From assembly GCA_005888395.1 (NCBI GenBank), contig VAXF01000081.1, forward strand, positions 1 to 7,264: DNA of 7,264 nucleotides. The letters are read 5' to 3'. The notes beneath the pieces were generated by a model, which worked only from the letters and a program-made list of their open reading frames with translations, was not told the DNA's origin and ran no database searches. Positions 1 through 5,987 of this stretch are shown here, in pieces. This DNA is from Actinomycetota bacterium (GTDB lineage Bacteria > Actinomycetota > Acidimicrobiia > Acidimicrobiales > AC-25). The stretch's first letter is position 1, and each line of letters opens with the position of its first letter. The position numbers and the translations under genes are program-made.

Positions 1-1
1 A

Positions 2-463
2 GCCCGTGTCGCCGCCATGGTTGCCGCGGGGGTGGTGGCGATGCTCCTCGCCATCGCCCGGCCGCTGCTGTTCGCCAGCCTCGACGAGGCGGTGGCGTCG
101 GCCCGCGGCGTTCCGGTGCGTGCGCTCGGCGTCGGCTTCCTCGGCCTGGTCGGCGCGAGTGCGGCCGAGGCCACCCAGGCCGTCGGCGCGCTGCTGCTGC
201 TCGGCCTGCTCGCCGCGCCGGCCGGAACCGCCGTCCGGCTCACGTCTCGTCCTTACCGCGCCCTGTGGCTGTCGGCTCTCATCGCCACGCTGGCGATGTG
301 GGGCGGCCTGACCCTGAGCTACCTCGCTCCCCGCATCCCACCGAGCTTCGCCATCCTGGCCTTGAGCACCCTCTTCTACGTTGCGTCGTTCGCGCCCCGC
401 ACAAACAGGAGATACGGGTCGGAAAACGACCGCGATCTCGACCTCGACTTCGTTCATTTCTGA
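2..463 (+). CDS. ABC-3 family metal-ion ABC transporter permease (ZnuB/MntB-like), C-terminal part
   Basis: This is the last 153 residues of an integral membrane permease; the 5' end lies outside the window and the frame is open from base 2. Family members form the membrane channel of Zn/Mn/Fe import ABC transporters with an ATPase and a periplasmic or lipoprotein metal-binding subunit. Visible hydrophobic segments begin VVAMLLAIARPLLF, LGVGFLGLVGAS, VGALLLLGLLAAPAG, ALWLSALIATLAMW and FAILALSTLFYVA. The block FASLDEAVASARGVPV matches the conserved 'F-D-x-x-A-x-x-x-G-V' cytoplasmic loop of the ABC-3 family. VGALLLLGLLAAPAGTA matches the conserved 'VG-LL-ALL-PAATA' segment. The end is unusual: a hydrophilic Asp-rich tail (DRDLDLDF) follows the last membrane segment. 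The metal cannot be told from sequence. It is probably the last gene of its operon, because the next gene has its own leader. Confidence 0.9.
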   Translation, partial: ARVAAMVAAGVVAMLLAIARPLLFASLDEAVASARGVPVRALGVGFLGLVGASAAEATQAVGALLLLGLLAAPAGTAVRLTSRPYRALWLSALIATLAMWGGLTLSYLAPRIPPSFAILALSTLFYVASFAPRTNRRYGSENDRDLDLDFVHF

Positions 464-530
464 CCTGGCAGGAGTACTCTGTGGGTGTCCTCGAAGGGAC
501 GCCTGGTTTGGGCAGGACGGCCGCGTGCTC

Positions 531-551
531 GTCGCCCGGTACAGGCTCGAC
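531..551 (+). promoter_or_regulatory. Possible first hairpin of an ANTAR-type dual-hairpin leader
   Basis: GTCG (531-534) pairs with CGAC (548-551). Inside it, CC (536-537) can pair with GG (544-545), leaving a six-base loop GGTACA (538-543) and a small internal loop (C535 against C546-T547). It ends exactly where the much stronger hairpin 552-577 begins. The pairing is short and could be chance in GC-rich DNA. The loop does not carry the A1/G4 pattern described for ANTAR target loops. Confidence 0.27.
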
Positions 552-577
552 GCCTCTTCTGAACAAACAGAGGAGGC
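552..577 (+). promoter_or_regulatory. Hexaloop RNA hairpin sequestering the Shine-Dalgarno of the GAF-ANTAR gene
   Basis: GCCTCTTCTG (552-561) pairs with CAGAGGAGGC (568-577) over 10 consecutive base pairs, nine Watson-Crick and one G.U wobble (T557-G572). The pairing closes a six-base loop AACAAA (562-567). The 3' arm contains the whole AGGAGG ribosome binding site (571-576), three bases before the ATG is reached after C577. Folding should therefore block ribosome access. No U-run follows, so it is not an intrinsic terminator. ANTAR proteins are known to bind hairpins with hexanucleotide loops. The downstream gene encodes such a protein, so autoregulation is a reasonable inference. Loop position 1 is A as expected; position 4 is A rather than the usual G. 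Confidence 0.6.
571..576 (+). promoter_or_regulatory. Shine-Dalgarno AGGAGG of the GAF-ANTAR gene
   Basis: A perfect AGGAGG sits four bases upstream of ATG 581 and fixes that start. It is the only consensus ribosome binding site seen in the window. It lies entirely in the 3' arm of the hairpin 552-577. Confidence 0.85.
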
Positions 578-580
578 ACC

Positions 581-1321
581 ATGGAGCCTGGCGAAGACCA
601 GCGCTACGCAAACATCCCCCAACAGCTCGCCGACACCCTCACGCAGCTAACCGACCTGCTCCTCGGCGAGGTGGATCTCGATGCCATCCTGAATCTCGTC
701 GTCTCGAGCGCGCCCAGCGCCATCGGCGCGGCGGACGCGGCCAGCATCACACTGCTGAAGACAGGCAGCTTCGAGACCCGCCACGCCACCTCGGATGACG
801 CGCGGGAGGTCGACGCGGTGCAGTACGCGTCGGGCCACGGGCCCTGCATCGCCGCCGCCCAGGAGAACGCGCGCCACAACGTGTCGTTGGTCGAGACGAC
901 GCCGGATTGGCCGGAGTTCGCGGCGGCGGCCATCGAACGAGGCTTCCGTGGCGTGCTCTCCACCCCCCTCGCCGTCGGTGACTGCAAGCTCGGGTCCCTC
1001 AACCTCTACTCCCGGAGCGTGGGGGAGTTCCCGCCGGTCGCCGTGGCCGCCGCCCAGGTGCTGGCCCACCAGGCCTCGGTCGTGCTCGCCAACGCTGTTG
1101 CCTACGCGACCGCCAGCGTGCTCAACGACCAGCTGCGCGAAGCGCTGGCGAGCAGGGATGTGATCGGGCAGGCCAAGGGGATCCTGATGGCTCGAGAGCG
1201 CTGTACCCCCGACGAGGCATTCGACATCCTGCGTCGAGGCTCTCAGCGCACCAACCACAAGCTCCGAGACGTGGCCCAGCACCTCGTCGATGCCAATGCG
1301 GCGAGCCGGGACGACGGTTGA
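581..1321 (+). CDS. GAF-ANTAR domain RNA-binding regulator (transcription antitermination type)
   Basis: This 246-residue cytoplasmic regulator has a GAF sensor at about residues 22-175 and an ANTAR RNA-binding domain at about 183-237. The GAF part shows the actinobacterial pattern: AADAASITLL, then YASGHGPCIAA (residues 82-92), a WPEF segment (110-113), RGFRGVLSTPL (120-130) and GSLNLYS (138-144). The ANTAR part is canonical: ALASRDVIGQAKGILM (188-203), then DEAFDILRRGSQ (211-222) and KLRDVAQHLVD (227-237). ANTAR domains bind paired hexaloop hairpins and alter transcription termination or translation nearby. There is no receiver domain, so the input is presumably a ligand or redox cue sensed by GAF; Cys89 lies in the conserved GPC position. 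Start ATG 581 is set by AGGAGG at 571-576, which sits in an inhibitory-looking hairpin. The stop is followed at once by a small gene, probably in the same transcript. Confidence 0.94.
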   Translation: MEPGEDQRYANIPQQLADTLTQLTDLLLGEVDLDAILNLVVSSAPSAIGAADAASITLLKTGSFETRHATSDDAREVDAVQYASGHGPCIAAAQENARHNVSLVETTPDWPEFAAAAIERGFRGVLSTPLAVGDCKLGSLNLYSRSVGEFPPVAVAAAQVLAHQASVVLANAVAYATASVLNDQLREALASRDVIGQAKGILMARERCTPDEAFDILRRGSQRTNHKLRDVAQHLVDANAASRDDG

Positions 1322-1371
1322 GCCACCAGGAACCTGCCGTAATCCTCGAGGCGGCCCGCCAGCAGGCGACC

Positions 1372-1572
1372 ATGAGCGTGGTCGGGCTCTGGATCGCCTA
1401 CGTGGCCCTCGGCGGCACCGAGAGCCTGGCCCAGGTCGGGCACTTCCTCGCGGGCAGCGCTGCGCCGGATGCACCCCAGTGGGACGTGCTCGCGCAGGCT
1501 CTCAACGACAGCTTCGTCGGCCTGGACCTCGACCATCCCGTGCCCTACTTCGACGAGCTCGGCTCGCTGTAG
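1372..1572 (+). CDS. Small hypothetical protein downstream of GAF-ANTAR gene
   Basis: This is a 66-residue acidic soluble protein if ATG 1372 is the start. An AGG at 1364-1366 gives a weak ribosome binding site five bases upstream. The frame is open back to TTG 1318, which overlaps the TGA stop of the GAF-ANTAR gene by 4 bases (TTGA) and would give 84 residues. Visible blocks are LWIAYVALGG near the start, QWDVLAQALNDSF in the middle and DLDHPVPYFDEL at the end. I associate this pattern (LW-x-x-Y-x-ALGG, then DVLAQALN, then HPVPY) with small uncharacterised actinobacterial proteins, but have not verified it. There is no signal peptide, membrane segment or Cys pair. The context suggests co-expression with the ANTAR regulator; the function is unknown. 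It ends 10 bases before the convergent lipoprotein gene. Confidence 0.62.
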   Translation: MSVVGLWIAYVALGGTESLAQVGHFLAGSAAPDAPQWDVLAQALNDSFVGLDLDHPVPYFDELGSL

Positions 1573-1582
1573 ACACCGCCTG

Positions 1583-2569
1583 CTATGTCGTCGCAAAGCG
1601 GACCGCGACGAGGGCCGCGAGCCGGCCGTTGCCCTCGCCTCCGACGAGGTACGCGGTCTCGCCGATGACGGCCACGCCGGCGTCTGCGACCGCCTCGGGC
1701 AGCGGCCCTGCGCGCGAGACCGCGGCATGCACGGGGTCGAAGCGCAGCATCTCGTCAGAAGGCGACCCGCCGACCCGTCCGCCCACCACGACGACCTGAC
1801 CGCCGATGACCGCCGCCGCCGCGTGCGAGCGCGCCTCGGGGAGGTGCCCGACGACGCGCGCGCGGCGCGACGCGGGGTCGACCTCCTGGATGTCGCTTGT
1901 GGCTCCGGCCGGGCCCTCGCCGCCGAAGAGATAGATCTTCGAGCCCACCACGCCCACCGCGGGATAGCGCACCGGATCCGGCAGCTGCGCCACGACGTCG
2001 AATTGGATGCCGTCGGAGGTCTCGAGGACGTCGGCGACCGGCCGGCTCCCGTCGTACCCGCCGAGCAGGTAGACGCGGTCGCCGATCGACGCGGAGACGA
2101 GGTCGGAACGCGACGTCGGCAGACGGCCGACGACACGGCCGACCCCCGCATCGTCGAACGACTGCACCGTCGCGATCGTCTTCGCCTCTCCCCCGCCGAA
2201 GACGAGCCACTCCCGCCCGACCCGCGCGCCGGCGGCGTCGTGCGTGGCCACGGCAAGGTCACCCAAGTGGCGAAGGGCACCCGTCGACGGATCGACGCGG
2301 TACACGCCGGCGGCCGACGACGATCCTGCGGTGAGCCCGCCGAGAACGACCAACTGGTCGCCGTCGGCGACCACCACGGCGCGCGACACGGGCGCCGGCA
2401 GGCTGGCGACCACGGACGCCTGCAGCACCGTGGGCCCCGTCTTCGGGGCCGTCGTCCTGTGCGTTGTCTTCGTCGTGCCGGCGGCGGCCGGGTGGCGAGC
2501 GGACGACGCGCTGCACGCCGCCAGCAGGACGGCGCCGAGGACCGCCGCGGCTGTGTGAACTCGGCTCAG
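1583..2569 (-). CDS. Kelch-repeat beta-propeller lipoprotein
   Basis: This is a 328-residue exported lipoprotein. The N-terminus, read from a CTG start at 2569-2567, is SRVH followed by a hydrophobic stretch and the lipobox L16-A17-A18-C19; Cys19 would be lipidated. A flexible Thr/Ala-rich linker (about 20-48) precedes six kelch-like repeats. Their Gly-Gly pairs fall at residues 77, 125, 170, 216, 263 and 310, a regular 45-48 residue spacing. Examples are RVYLLGGYDGS, KIYLFGGEGPAG and TAYLVGGEGNG. The repeats fill the protein, so a six-bladed propeller is likely. Such propellers usually bind ligands or proteins; no catalytic residues can be assigned. No ATG, GTG or TTG lies in frame at a sensible place: the nearest upstream ATG is about 300 bases inside the NlpC/P60 gene. 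CTG overlapping the upstream TGA (CTGA) is the best start and implies translational coupling. Confidence 0.85.
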   Translation of the reverse strand: MSRVHTAAAVLGAVLLAACSASSARHPAAAGTTKTTHRTTAPKTGPTVLQASVVASLPAPVSRAVVVADGDQLVVLGGLTAGSSSAAGVYRVDPSTGALRHLGDLAVATHDAAGARVGREWLVFGGGEAKTIATVQSFDDAGVGRVVGRLPTSRSDLVSASIGDRVYLLGGYDGSRPVADVLETSDGIQFDVVAQLPDPVRYPAVGVVGSKIYLFGGEGPAGATSDIQEVDPASRRARVVGHLPEARSHAAAAVIGGQVVVVGGRVGGSPSDEMLRFDPVHAAVSRAGPLPEAVADAGVAVIGETAYLVGGEGNGRLAALVAVRFATT

Positions 2570-3690
2570 CCGTTCACGCGACCTGCGTAGATCGGTGTGC
2601 CGACCTCGTAGATCGACGCGTAGCGCACCACGTCGCCGGTGTGAGGGGCATGGATCATCGTGCCGTTGCCCACGTAGATCCCGACGTGCGAGAGATCGCC
2701 GAAGAAGAACACGAGGTCTCCCGGAGCCAGATCGCTGAGCGGGATGTGGGTGGTCTCCGCGTACTGGGAGCCGCTGTAGTGGTCGAGCGACACCCCGGCC
2801 GCCCGCCAAGCCCACATCGTCAGGCCCGAGCAGTCGAAGCTGTCCGGGCCGGCTGCTCCCCATTCGTAGGGCTTACCCAGCTGCCGCTGCGCCGCGGCCA
2901 CGGCGACGGCGCCCCTGCCGTTCGGTGGCGGCAGGGGCCCGGTCGTGAGGTCGGCAGCCGCACGCGCACGCGCCGCGGCCACGGCCGCGGCGCGCGCCTG
3001 CTGCGCAAGGAACGCGCGCGTGCGGGCGGCGAGCGCAAGCGCCTGGCGACGCTGTTCTGCGGCGACGAGGATCGCGAGCTCGCCCTTCACCTTCGCAAGG
3101 GTCGCCGTCTGCTGGCCGACGGCCTGCTGGGCCGCGGTCCTCGCTCGCCCCAGGGCCGCGCTGGCCGCGGCTTCGTCGTTGCGCACGACGCTCAGCTCCG
3201 CCTGGCGGGCGCGCGCGTCCTCACCTGCCGCCCGCAGCGCATCGAGCACCGTTGTCTGGTAGCCAGAGGCCGCGTCGAGGTACTGCTGCGCGACCCCGAG
3301 GTCCCCGGCGTCGTGCTGGGCGAGGAACGTGCCCAGCGCGTTCGTCGAACCACCGTGTACGTAAGCGTCGACGGCGATCGACCTCAACCGCGCGCGCGTG
3401 TCGAGCGCGCCCTGTTCGGCGCGAGCGGCGGCGGCGGTGGCCGCCGAGAGCTTGGCGTTGACGTCGCGCACCCGGAGCCGGGCCGCGTCATAGCGCTCCG
3501 ACAACTGATCGATCCGTCTGTTCAGCGCGTCGATCTGGCGGGCGACGCCGGCGGCCTGCGCCCGCTTGTCGGCGATCGCATCCGCGCCCGCTACGCCTGG
3601 TGTGACCGCGCCGATCACCGCACAAGCGAGGACGACCGCTACCACATGGCGCAAATGCCGCGACACGACCTGCCCGGCGAACTCGACCAT
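2566..3690 (-). CDS. Secreted coiled-coil NlpC/P60 peptidoglycan endopeptidase (RipA/PcsB-like architecture)
   Basis: This 374-residue secreted cell-wall hydrolase would cut peptide bonds in peptidoglycan stem peptides or cross-bridges. The signal peptide runs to about residue 36 (hydrophobic 15-30, cleavage A34-G35-A36). An Ala/Arg-rich heptad-like coiled coil spans about 40-245 with a short gap near 110-135. A Pro-rich hinge (GPLPPPNG, 251-258) leads to the NlpC/P60 domain at about 260-374. The catalytic motif is FDCSGL with Cys287; His335 lies in SHVGIYVG and the third polar residue is His347 in IHAPHTG. The GKPYEWGAAGPDSFDCSG block is typical of the family. Coiled coils in this group often mask the active site or dock on division proteins. 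Start ATG 3690 lacks a strong ribosome binding site but follows a -10-like box closely. The stop overlaps the CTG start of the kelch lipoprotein, so the two form an operon. Confidence 0.94.
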   Translation of the reverse strand: MVEFAGQVVSRHLRHVVAVVLACAVIGAVTPGVAGADAIADKRAQAAGVARQIDALNRRIDQLSERYDAARLRVRDVNAKLSAATAAAARAEQGALDTRARLRSIAVDAYVHGGSTNALGTFLAQHDAGDLGVAQQYLDAASGYQTTVLDALRAAGEDARARQAELSVVRNDEAAASAALGRARTAAQQAVGQQTATLAKVKGELAILVAAEQRRQALALAARTRAFLAQQARAAAVAAARARAAADLTTGPLPPPNGRGAVAVAAAQRQLGKPYEWGAAGPDSFDCSGLTMWAWRAAGVSLDHYSGSQYAETTHIPLSDLAPGDLVFFFGDLSHVGIYVGNGTMIHAPHTGDVVRYASIYEVGTPIYAGRVNG

Positions 3691-3699
3691 GTGCTCTCG

Positions 3700-3705
3700 A
3701 CCCTA
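3700..3705 (-). promoter_or_regulatory. Putative -10 box (TAGGGT) for the NlpC/P60 - kelch operon
   Basis: TAGGGT on the minus strand fits the actinobacterial TANNNT -10 pattern. It lies nine bases upstream of ATG 3690, giving a transcript start about 2-4 bases before the start codon, nearly leaderless. This agrees with the lack of a clear Shine-Dalgarno. No convincing -35 is seen. It lies in the short gap to the divergent hydrolase gene. Confidence 0.32.
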
Positions 3706-3730
3706 ACCACCGGTCGAGGCCGCGTTGGGC

Positions 3731-5425
3731 ATGCAGCAGGAGACCGGCGCGGCGGCAGCGAAATGTCTCTCGGTGCGAACCCGCCTCGTCACCGCAGCGA
3801 GCGTGACGCTTCTCCTGCTCGCCGGCTCGCTCACCGTGGCCCGCAGCGGCGAGCCTCCGCTCGCGTTGTCGCTGGTCAACGCGGCCCGTCACGCCCCCAC
3901 GTTCCGCATCGGGTTCGACAAGGAGCTGCTCGACCCCGATCCGGCCGACGTCGCCGCGCACACCGTGCACCTCGGCGGCTACGGGCTCTTCCCGACGCGC
4001 GCCACCAACGGCCCGATGGTGCTGCCCGACGGCACGCCCGAGCACCTCTTCGTGCGGGCGATGGCCATCGTCAACCACCGCGGGAAGGCGCTCCTGCTCG
4101 CCGACCTCGAGAACCAGGGCACGTTCGCGGCGTACAAGCAGTGCGCGTGCGGGATCTGGGACGTGCGCCGGCAGGTGGCCGCCGACCGGCACCTCCCCGT
4201 CGAGAGCATCGTCGTCAACAGCGACCACAGCCACAGCGGGCCCGACCTCATCGGGCTGTGGGGCGGCGTGCCCGTGCACTACCTCCAGTACGTGCACGAC
4301 CAGACGGTGAAGGCCTTGGAAGCAGCCCTCGACAATGCGGTGCCCGCAAATCTGCTCGCCGGATCGTCCAACCCGGTGATGCCCACGCCTGGCGAGGGCG
4401 GCTACGTCGCGGGATCAGCCACGCCGGGCGAGTCGCTGGTGCACAGCCAGTTCGGCCAGGACACCGTGACCGGCCACGACGAGAGCCTCGTCGACACGGA
4501 GCTGCGCGTGCTTCAAGCGGTCACACCCGACGGCCGTCTCCTCGGCACGTTGATCAACTACGCCGCTCACGCCACCACCACCGGCTCGGGCAACCTGCTC
4601 TACTCGGCCGACTGGCCCGGGTGGGTGGCCAGGAAGACCGAGCAGGCACTGGGCGAGCCGGTTGCCGTGACGATGGTGGCCGATGTCGGCCGGAGCCAGC
4701 CGCCCCGTCCCAACACTGGATCGCCCTGCGGGCAGGGCTACGCGGGGGGCTGCGACGCCGACAAGCTCGACACGTACTCGCGGATCATGCTGCCGTTCGT
4801 CGTCGACGCCGTCACCCACGCCGCCGCCGTCACGAACGATGGCATCGACAATCGCGAGGTGTTCACGAGGGAGCCGGCCACGAACCCGGCTCTGCTCGCG
4901 GTCAGCTACAGCGGCGAACTGCCGGCCAACGGCTACGGCGCGTACCGGTCGACGACGACGCCATGGGTGACCGGCAACGTGATCGGCACGTTCGCATCGG
5001 CACACCGCGTCGGTGACCTTCTCCTCACTGCCGCCCCGGGCGAGGCCTACCCCGACATTCGCTTCGGCCTCGAGCGCTCGGTCACCGGCTTCAGCAAGGT
5101 CTTCACGTTCGGATTGGCGAACGACCAGCTGGGGTACCTCGTCGCGCCCGCCAGCGAGTACCCGTGGATCACGGTCAGCGTCCCCGGCAACGACAACGCC
5201 TTCTTCAACGTGTCGGCTGCCTACGGCGACCATCTCCTGTGCAGCCAGACCGCCGCGGCCACCGCGCTCGGCTTCGCGCCGACCGGCGATCCTCTGCCCT
5301 ACGGCAGCGACGCGAACCCGCCCGCGTGCCCGGCCTATGCAGCGAGCGATCTCGTGCCCATGGGCCCGGCACCGCAGCAGCCCTGGCCCTTCGGCGACGG
5401 CGTCCAGGGCTCGCCCAGCTCCTGA
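3731..5425 (+). CDS. Exported neutral/alkaline ceramidase-like hydrolase
   Basis: With ATG 3731 this is a 564-residue exported enzyme; TTG 3725 and GTG 3773 are in-frame alternatives. GTG 3773 gives the cleanest signal peptide (MRTR then a hydrophobic run). Counting from TTG 3725, the family's zinc-site features appear in order. They are DHSHSGP with His168/His170, NYAAHATTTG with His282, PGE with Glu440, and GLANDQLGYLVAPASEY with Tyr471/Tyr479. LYSADWPGWVARKTEQALG (292-310) is also typical. Neutral ceramidases are zinc amidases that release the fatty acid from ceramide; the substrate here is unknown. The usual GD(V/L)(S/N)P active-site turn is replaced by ADVGRSQP (319-326). Only the catalytic domain is present; no second beta-sandwich domain follows. 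Six Cys after the signal region (140, 142, 335, 343, 506, 535) suggest disulfides. It is divergent from the NlpC/P60 operon. Family is fairly sure, substrate is not. Confidence 0.8.
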   Translation: MQQETGAAAAKCLSVRTRLVTAASVTLLLLAGSLTVARSGEPPLALSLVNAARHAPTFRIGFDKELLDPDPADVAAHTVHLGGYGLFPTRATNGPMVLPDGTPEHLFVRAMAIVNHRGKALLLADLENQGTFAAYKQCACGIWDVRRQVAADRHLPVESIVVNSDHSHSGPDLIGLWGGVPVHYLQYVHDQTVKALEAALDNAVPANLLAGSSNPVMPTPGEGGYVAGSATPGESLVHSQFGQDTVTGHDESLVDTELRVLQAVTPDGRLLGTLINYAAHATTTGSGNLLYSADWPGWVARKTEQALGEPVAVTMVADVGRSQPPRPNTGSPCGQGYAGGCDADKLDTYSRIMLPFVVDAVTHAAAVTNDGIDNREVFTREPATNPALLAVSYSGELPANGYGAYRSTTTPWVTGNVIGTFASAHRVGDLLLTAAPGEAYPDIRFGLERSVTGFSKVFTFGLANDQLGYLVAPASEYPWITVSVPGNDNAFFNVSAAYGDHLLCSQTAAATALGFAPTGDPLPYGSDANPPACPAYAASDLVPMGPAPQQPWPFGDGVQGSPSS

Positions 5426-5467
5426 CGACATAGCCGCGTTCTCTCTTCTCGCTCAGGTCAGCGCATG

Positions 5468-5473
5468 TACCGT
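5468..5473 (+). promoter_or_regulatory. Putative -10 box (TACCGT) for a leaderless transcript
   Basis: TACCGT matches TANNNT and is followed by exactly six bases and then GTG 5480, the spacing expected when transcription starts on the start codon. The box overlaps the alternative ATG 5465 reading, so it favours GTG 5480 as the true start. No clear -35 is seen. Confidence 0.4.
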
Positions 5474-5479
5474 ACGCAC

Positions 5480-5932
5480 GTGGCCAACTTCGAGGTGCCC
5501 GGAGATCTCACCTTCAACCGCGGACCGATTGCCGACCCCGAAGCGTTCGCTCGTGACGCCGGGGCCGCATCGTGGCTGTTCCTCTGTGGCGAAGAGTTCG
5601 CAGCGATGGACGGGGGCATGTCATACGCGGAGGTGCAGTCCGCCGTTCCGAAGTCCGAGAACATCATCGCCGATCCACCGCGCGTGTTGGACATCGACAT
5701 GGCGCGACAGCAGATGGTCGCGCTCGATAGATTGCCGCGCCCGACGCTGGTCACGTGCCGGGCCGGGCCTCGGTCTTCGGCGGTGGTGTACCTCTACGCT
5801 GGTCTGCGGGCGGGGGCATCAGCCGGCGAGGTGCTCGCACGTGCAGATGAAGACGCCGCGCCTTTCGCGGGCTTCGACGACCTGCGGGCTTTCGTCACGC
5901 AGGGCCTCGAGGAGCTCGCTCCCGACGCCTGA
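5480..5932 (+). CDS. Small cysteine-loop protein, DUF442 phosphatase / rhodanese-like
   Basis: From GTG 5480 this is a 150-residue soluble protein; ATG 5465 would add five residues. The core feature is a strand followed by a Cys loop, PTLVTCRAGPRSSAVVYLYAG, with Cys93 and Arg98. The spacing C-x4-R with CRxGxRS is typical of DUF442 (beta-lactamase-hydrolase-like phosphatase) and of rhodanese active loops; classical tyrosine phosphatases have C-x5-R. The helix after the loop is long and apolar, as in both folds. The N-terminal part (LTFNRGPIADPEAFARDAG) resembles the DUF442 opening, in which a short strand is followed by 'P-E-x-F/L-A-x-A-G'. Another Cys (Cys36 in LFLCGEE) may be structural. No ribosome binding site is clear. 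The role is unknown: phosphatase or sulfurtransferase are both possible. Its neighbours give no help. Confidence 0.62.
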   Translation: MANFEVPGDLTFNRGPIADPEAFARDAGAASWLFLCGEEFAAMDGGMSYAEVQSAVPKSENIIADPPRVLDIDMARQQMVALDRLPRPTLVTCRAGPRSSAVVYLYAGLRAGASAGEVLARADEDAAPFAGFDDLRAFVTQGLEELAPDA

Positions 5933-5975
5933 CTCTCGAGCCCGCGGTTCCCTACGTCGGCCCTGCACGAAGCCC

Positions 5976-5981
5976 TAGCCT
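5976..5981 (+). promoter_or_regulatory. Putative -10 box (TAGCCT) for a leaderless ParB-like gene
   Basis: TAGCCT fits TANNNT and is followed by six bases (CGGGGC) and then ATG 5988, so transcription would begin on the A of the start codon. No Shine-Dalgarno is present, which agrees. The -35 region has no recognisable hexamer. This is the same geometry as at the preceding gene. Confidence 0.42.
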
Positions 5982-5987
5982 CGGGGC

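Noticed and set aside
475..480. TACTCT as a -10 box for the ANTAR transcript
   Set aside because: It fits TANNNT and would give a leader of about 95 bases containing both hairpins. The -35 (TTCATT, 453-458) is poor and nothing else supports it.
502..516. CCTG / CAGG hairpin as a terminator of the permease gene
   Set aside because: The stem is only four pairs with a seven-base loop and no T-run follows.
265..798. Long frame crossing the permease end and the regulator start, with AGGAG at 470-474 before GTG 481
   Set aside because: The product is Arg/Pro/His-rich with no domain, and it overlaps two well-supported genes in another frame.
2570..2863. N-terminal extension of the kelch protein to ATG 2863
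   Set aside because: It lies wholly inside the NlpC/P60 coding region, is Arg-rich, and would place the lipobox about 115 residues from the N-terminus.
2464..5016. 850-codon plus-strand open frame
   Set aside because: It is a high-GC shadow: antisense to the NlpC/P60 gene and out of frame with the ceramidase-like gene. The translation is low-complexity and Arg-rich.
4415..5431. 338-codon minus-strand open frame opposite the ceramidase-like gene
   Set aside because: It is antisense to a gene with recognisable family motifs; its translation shows no domain.
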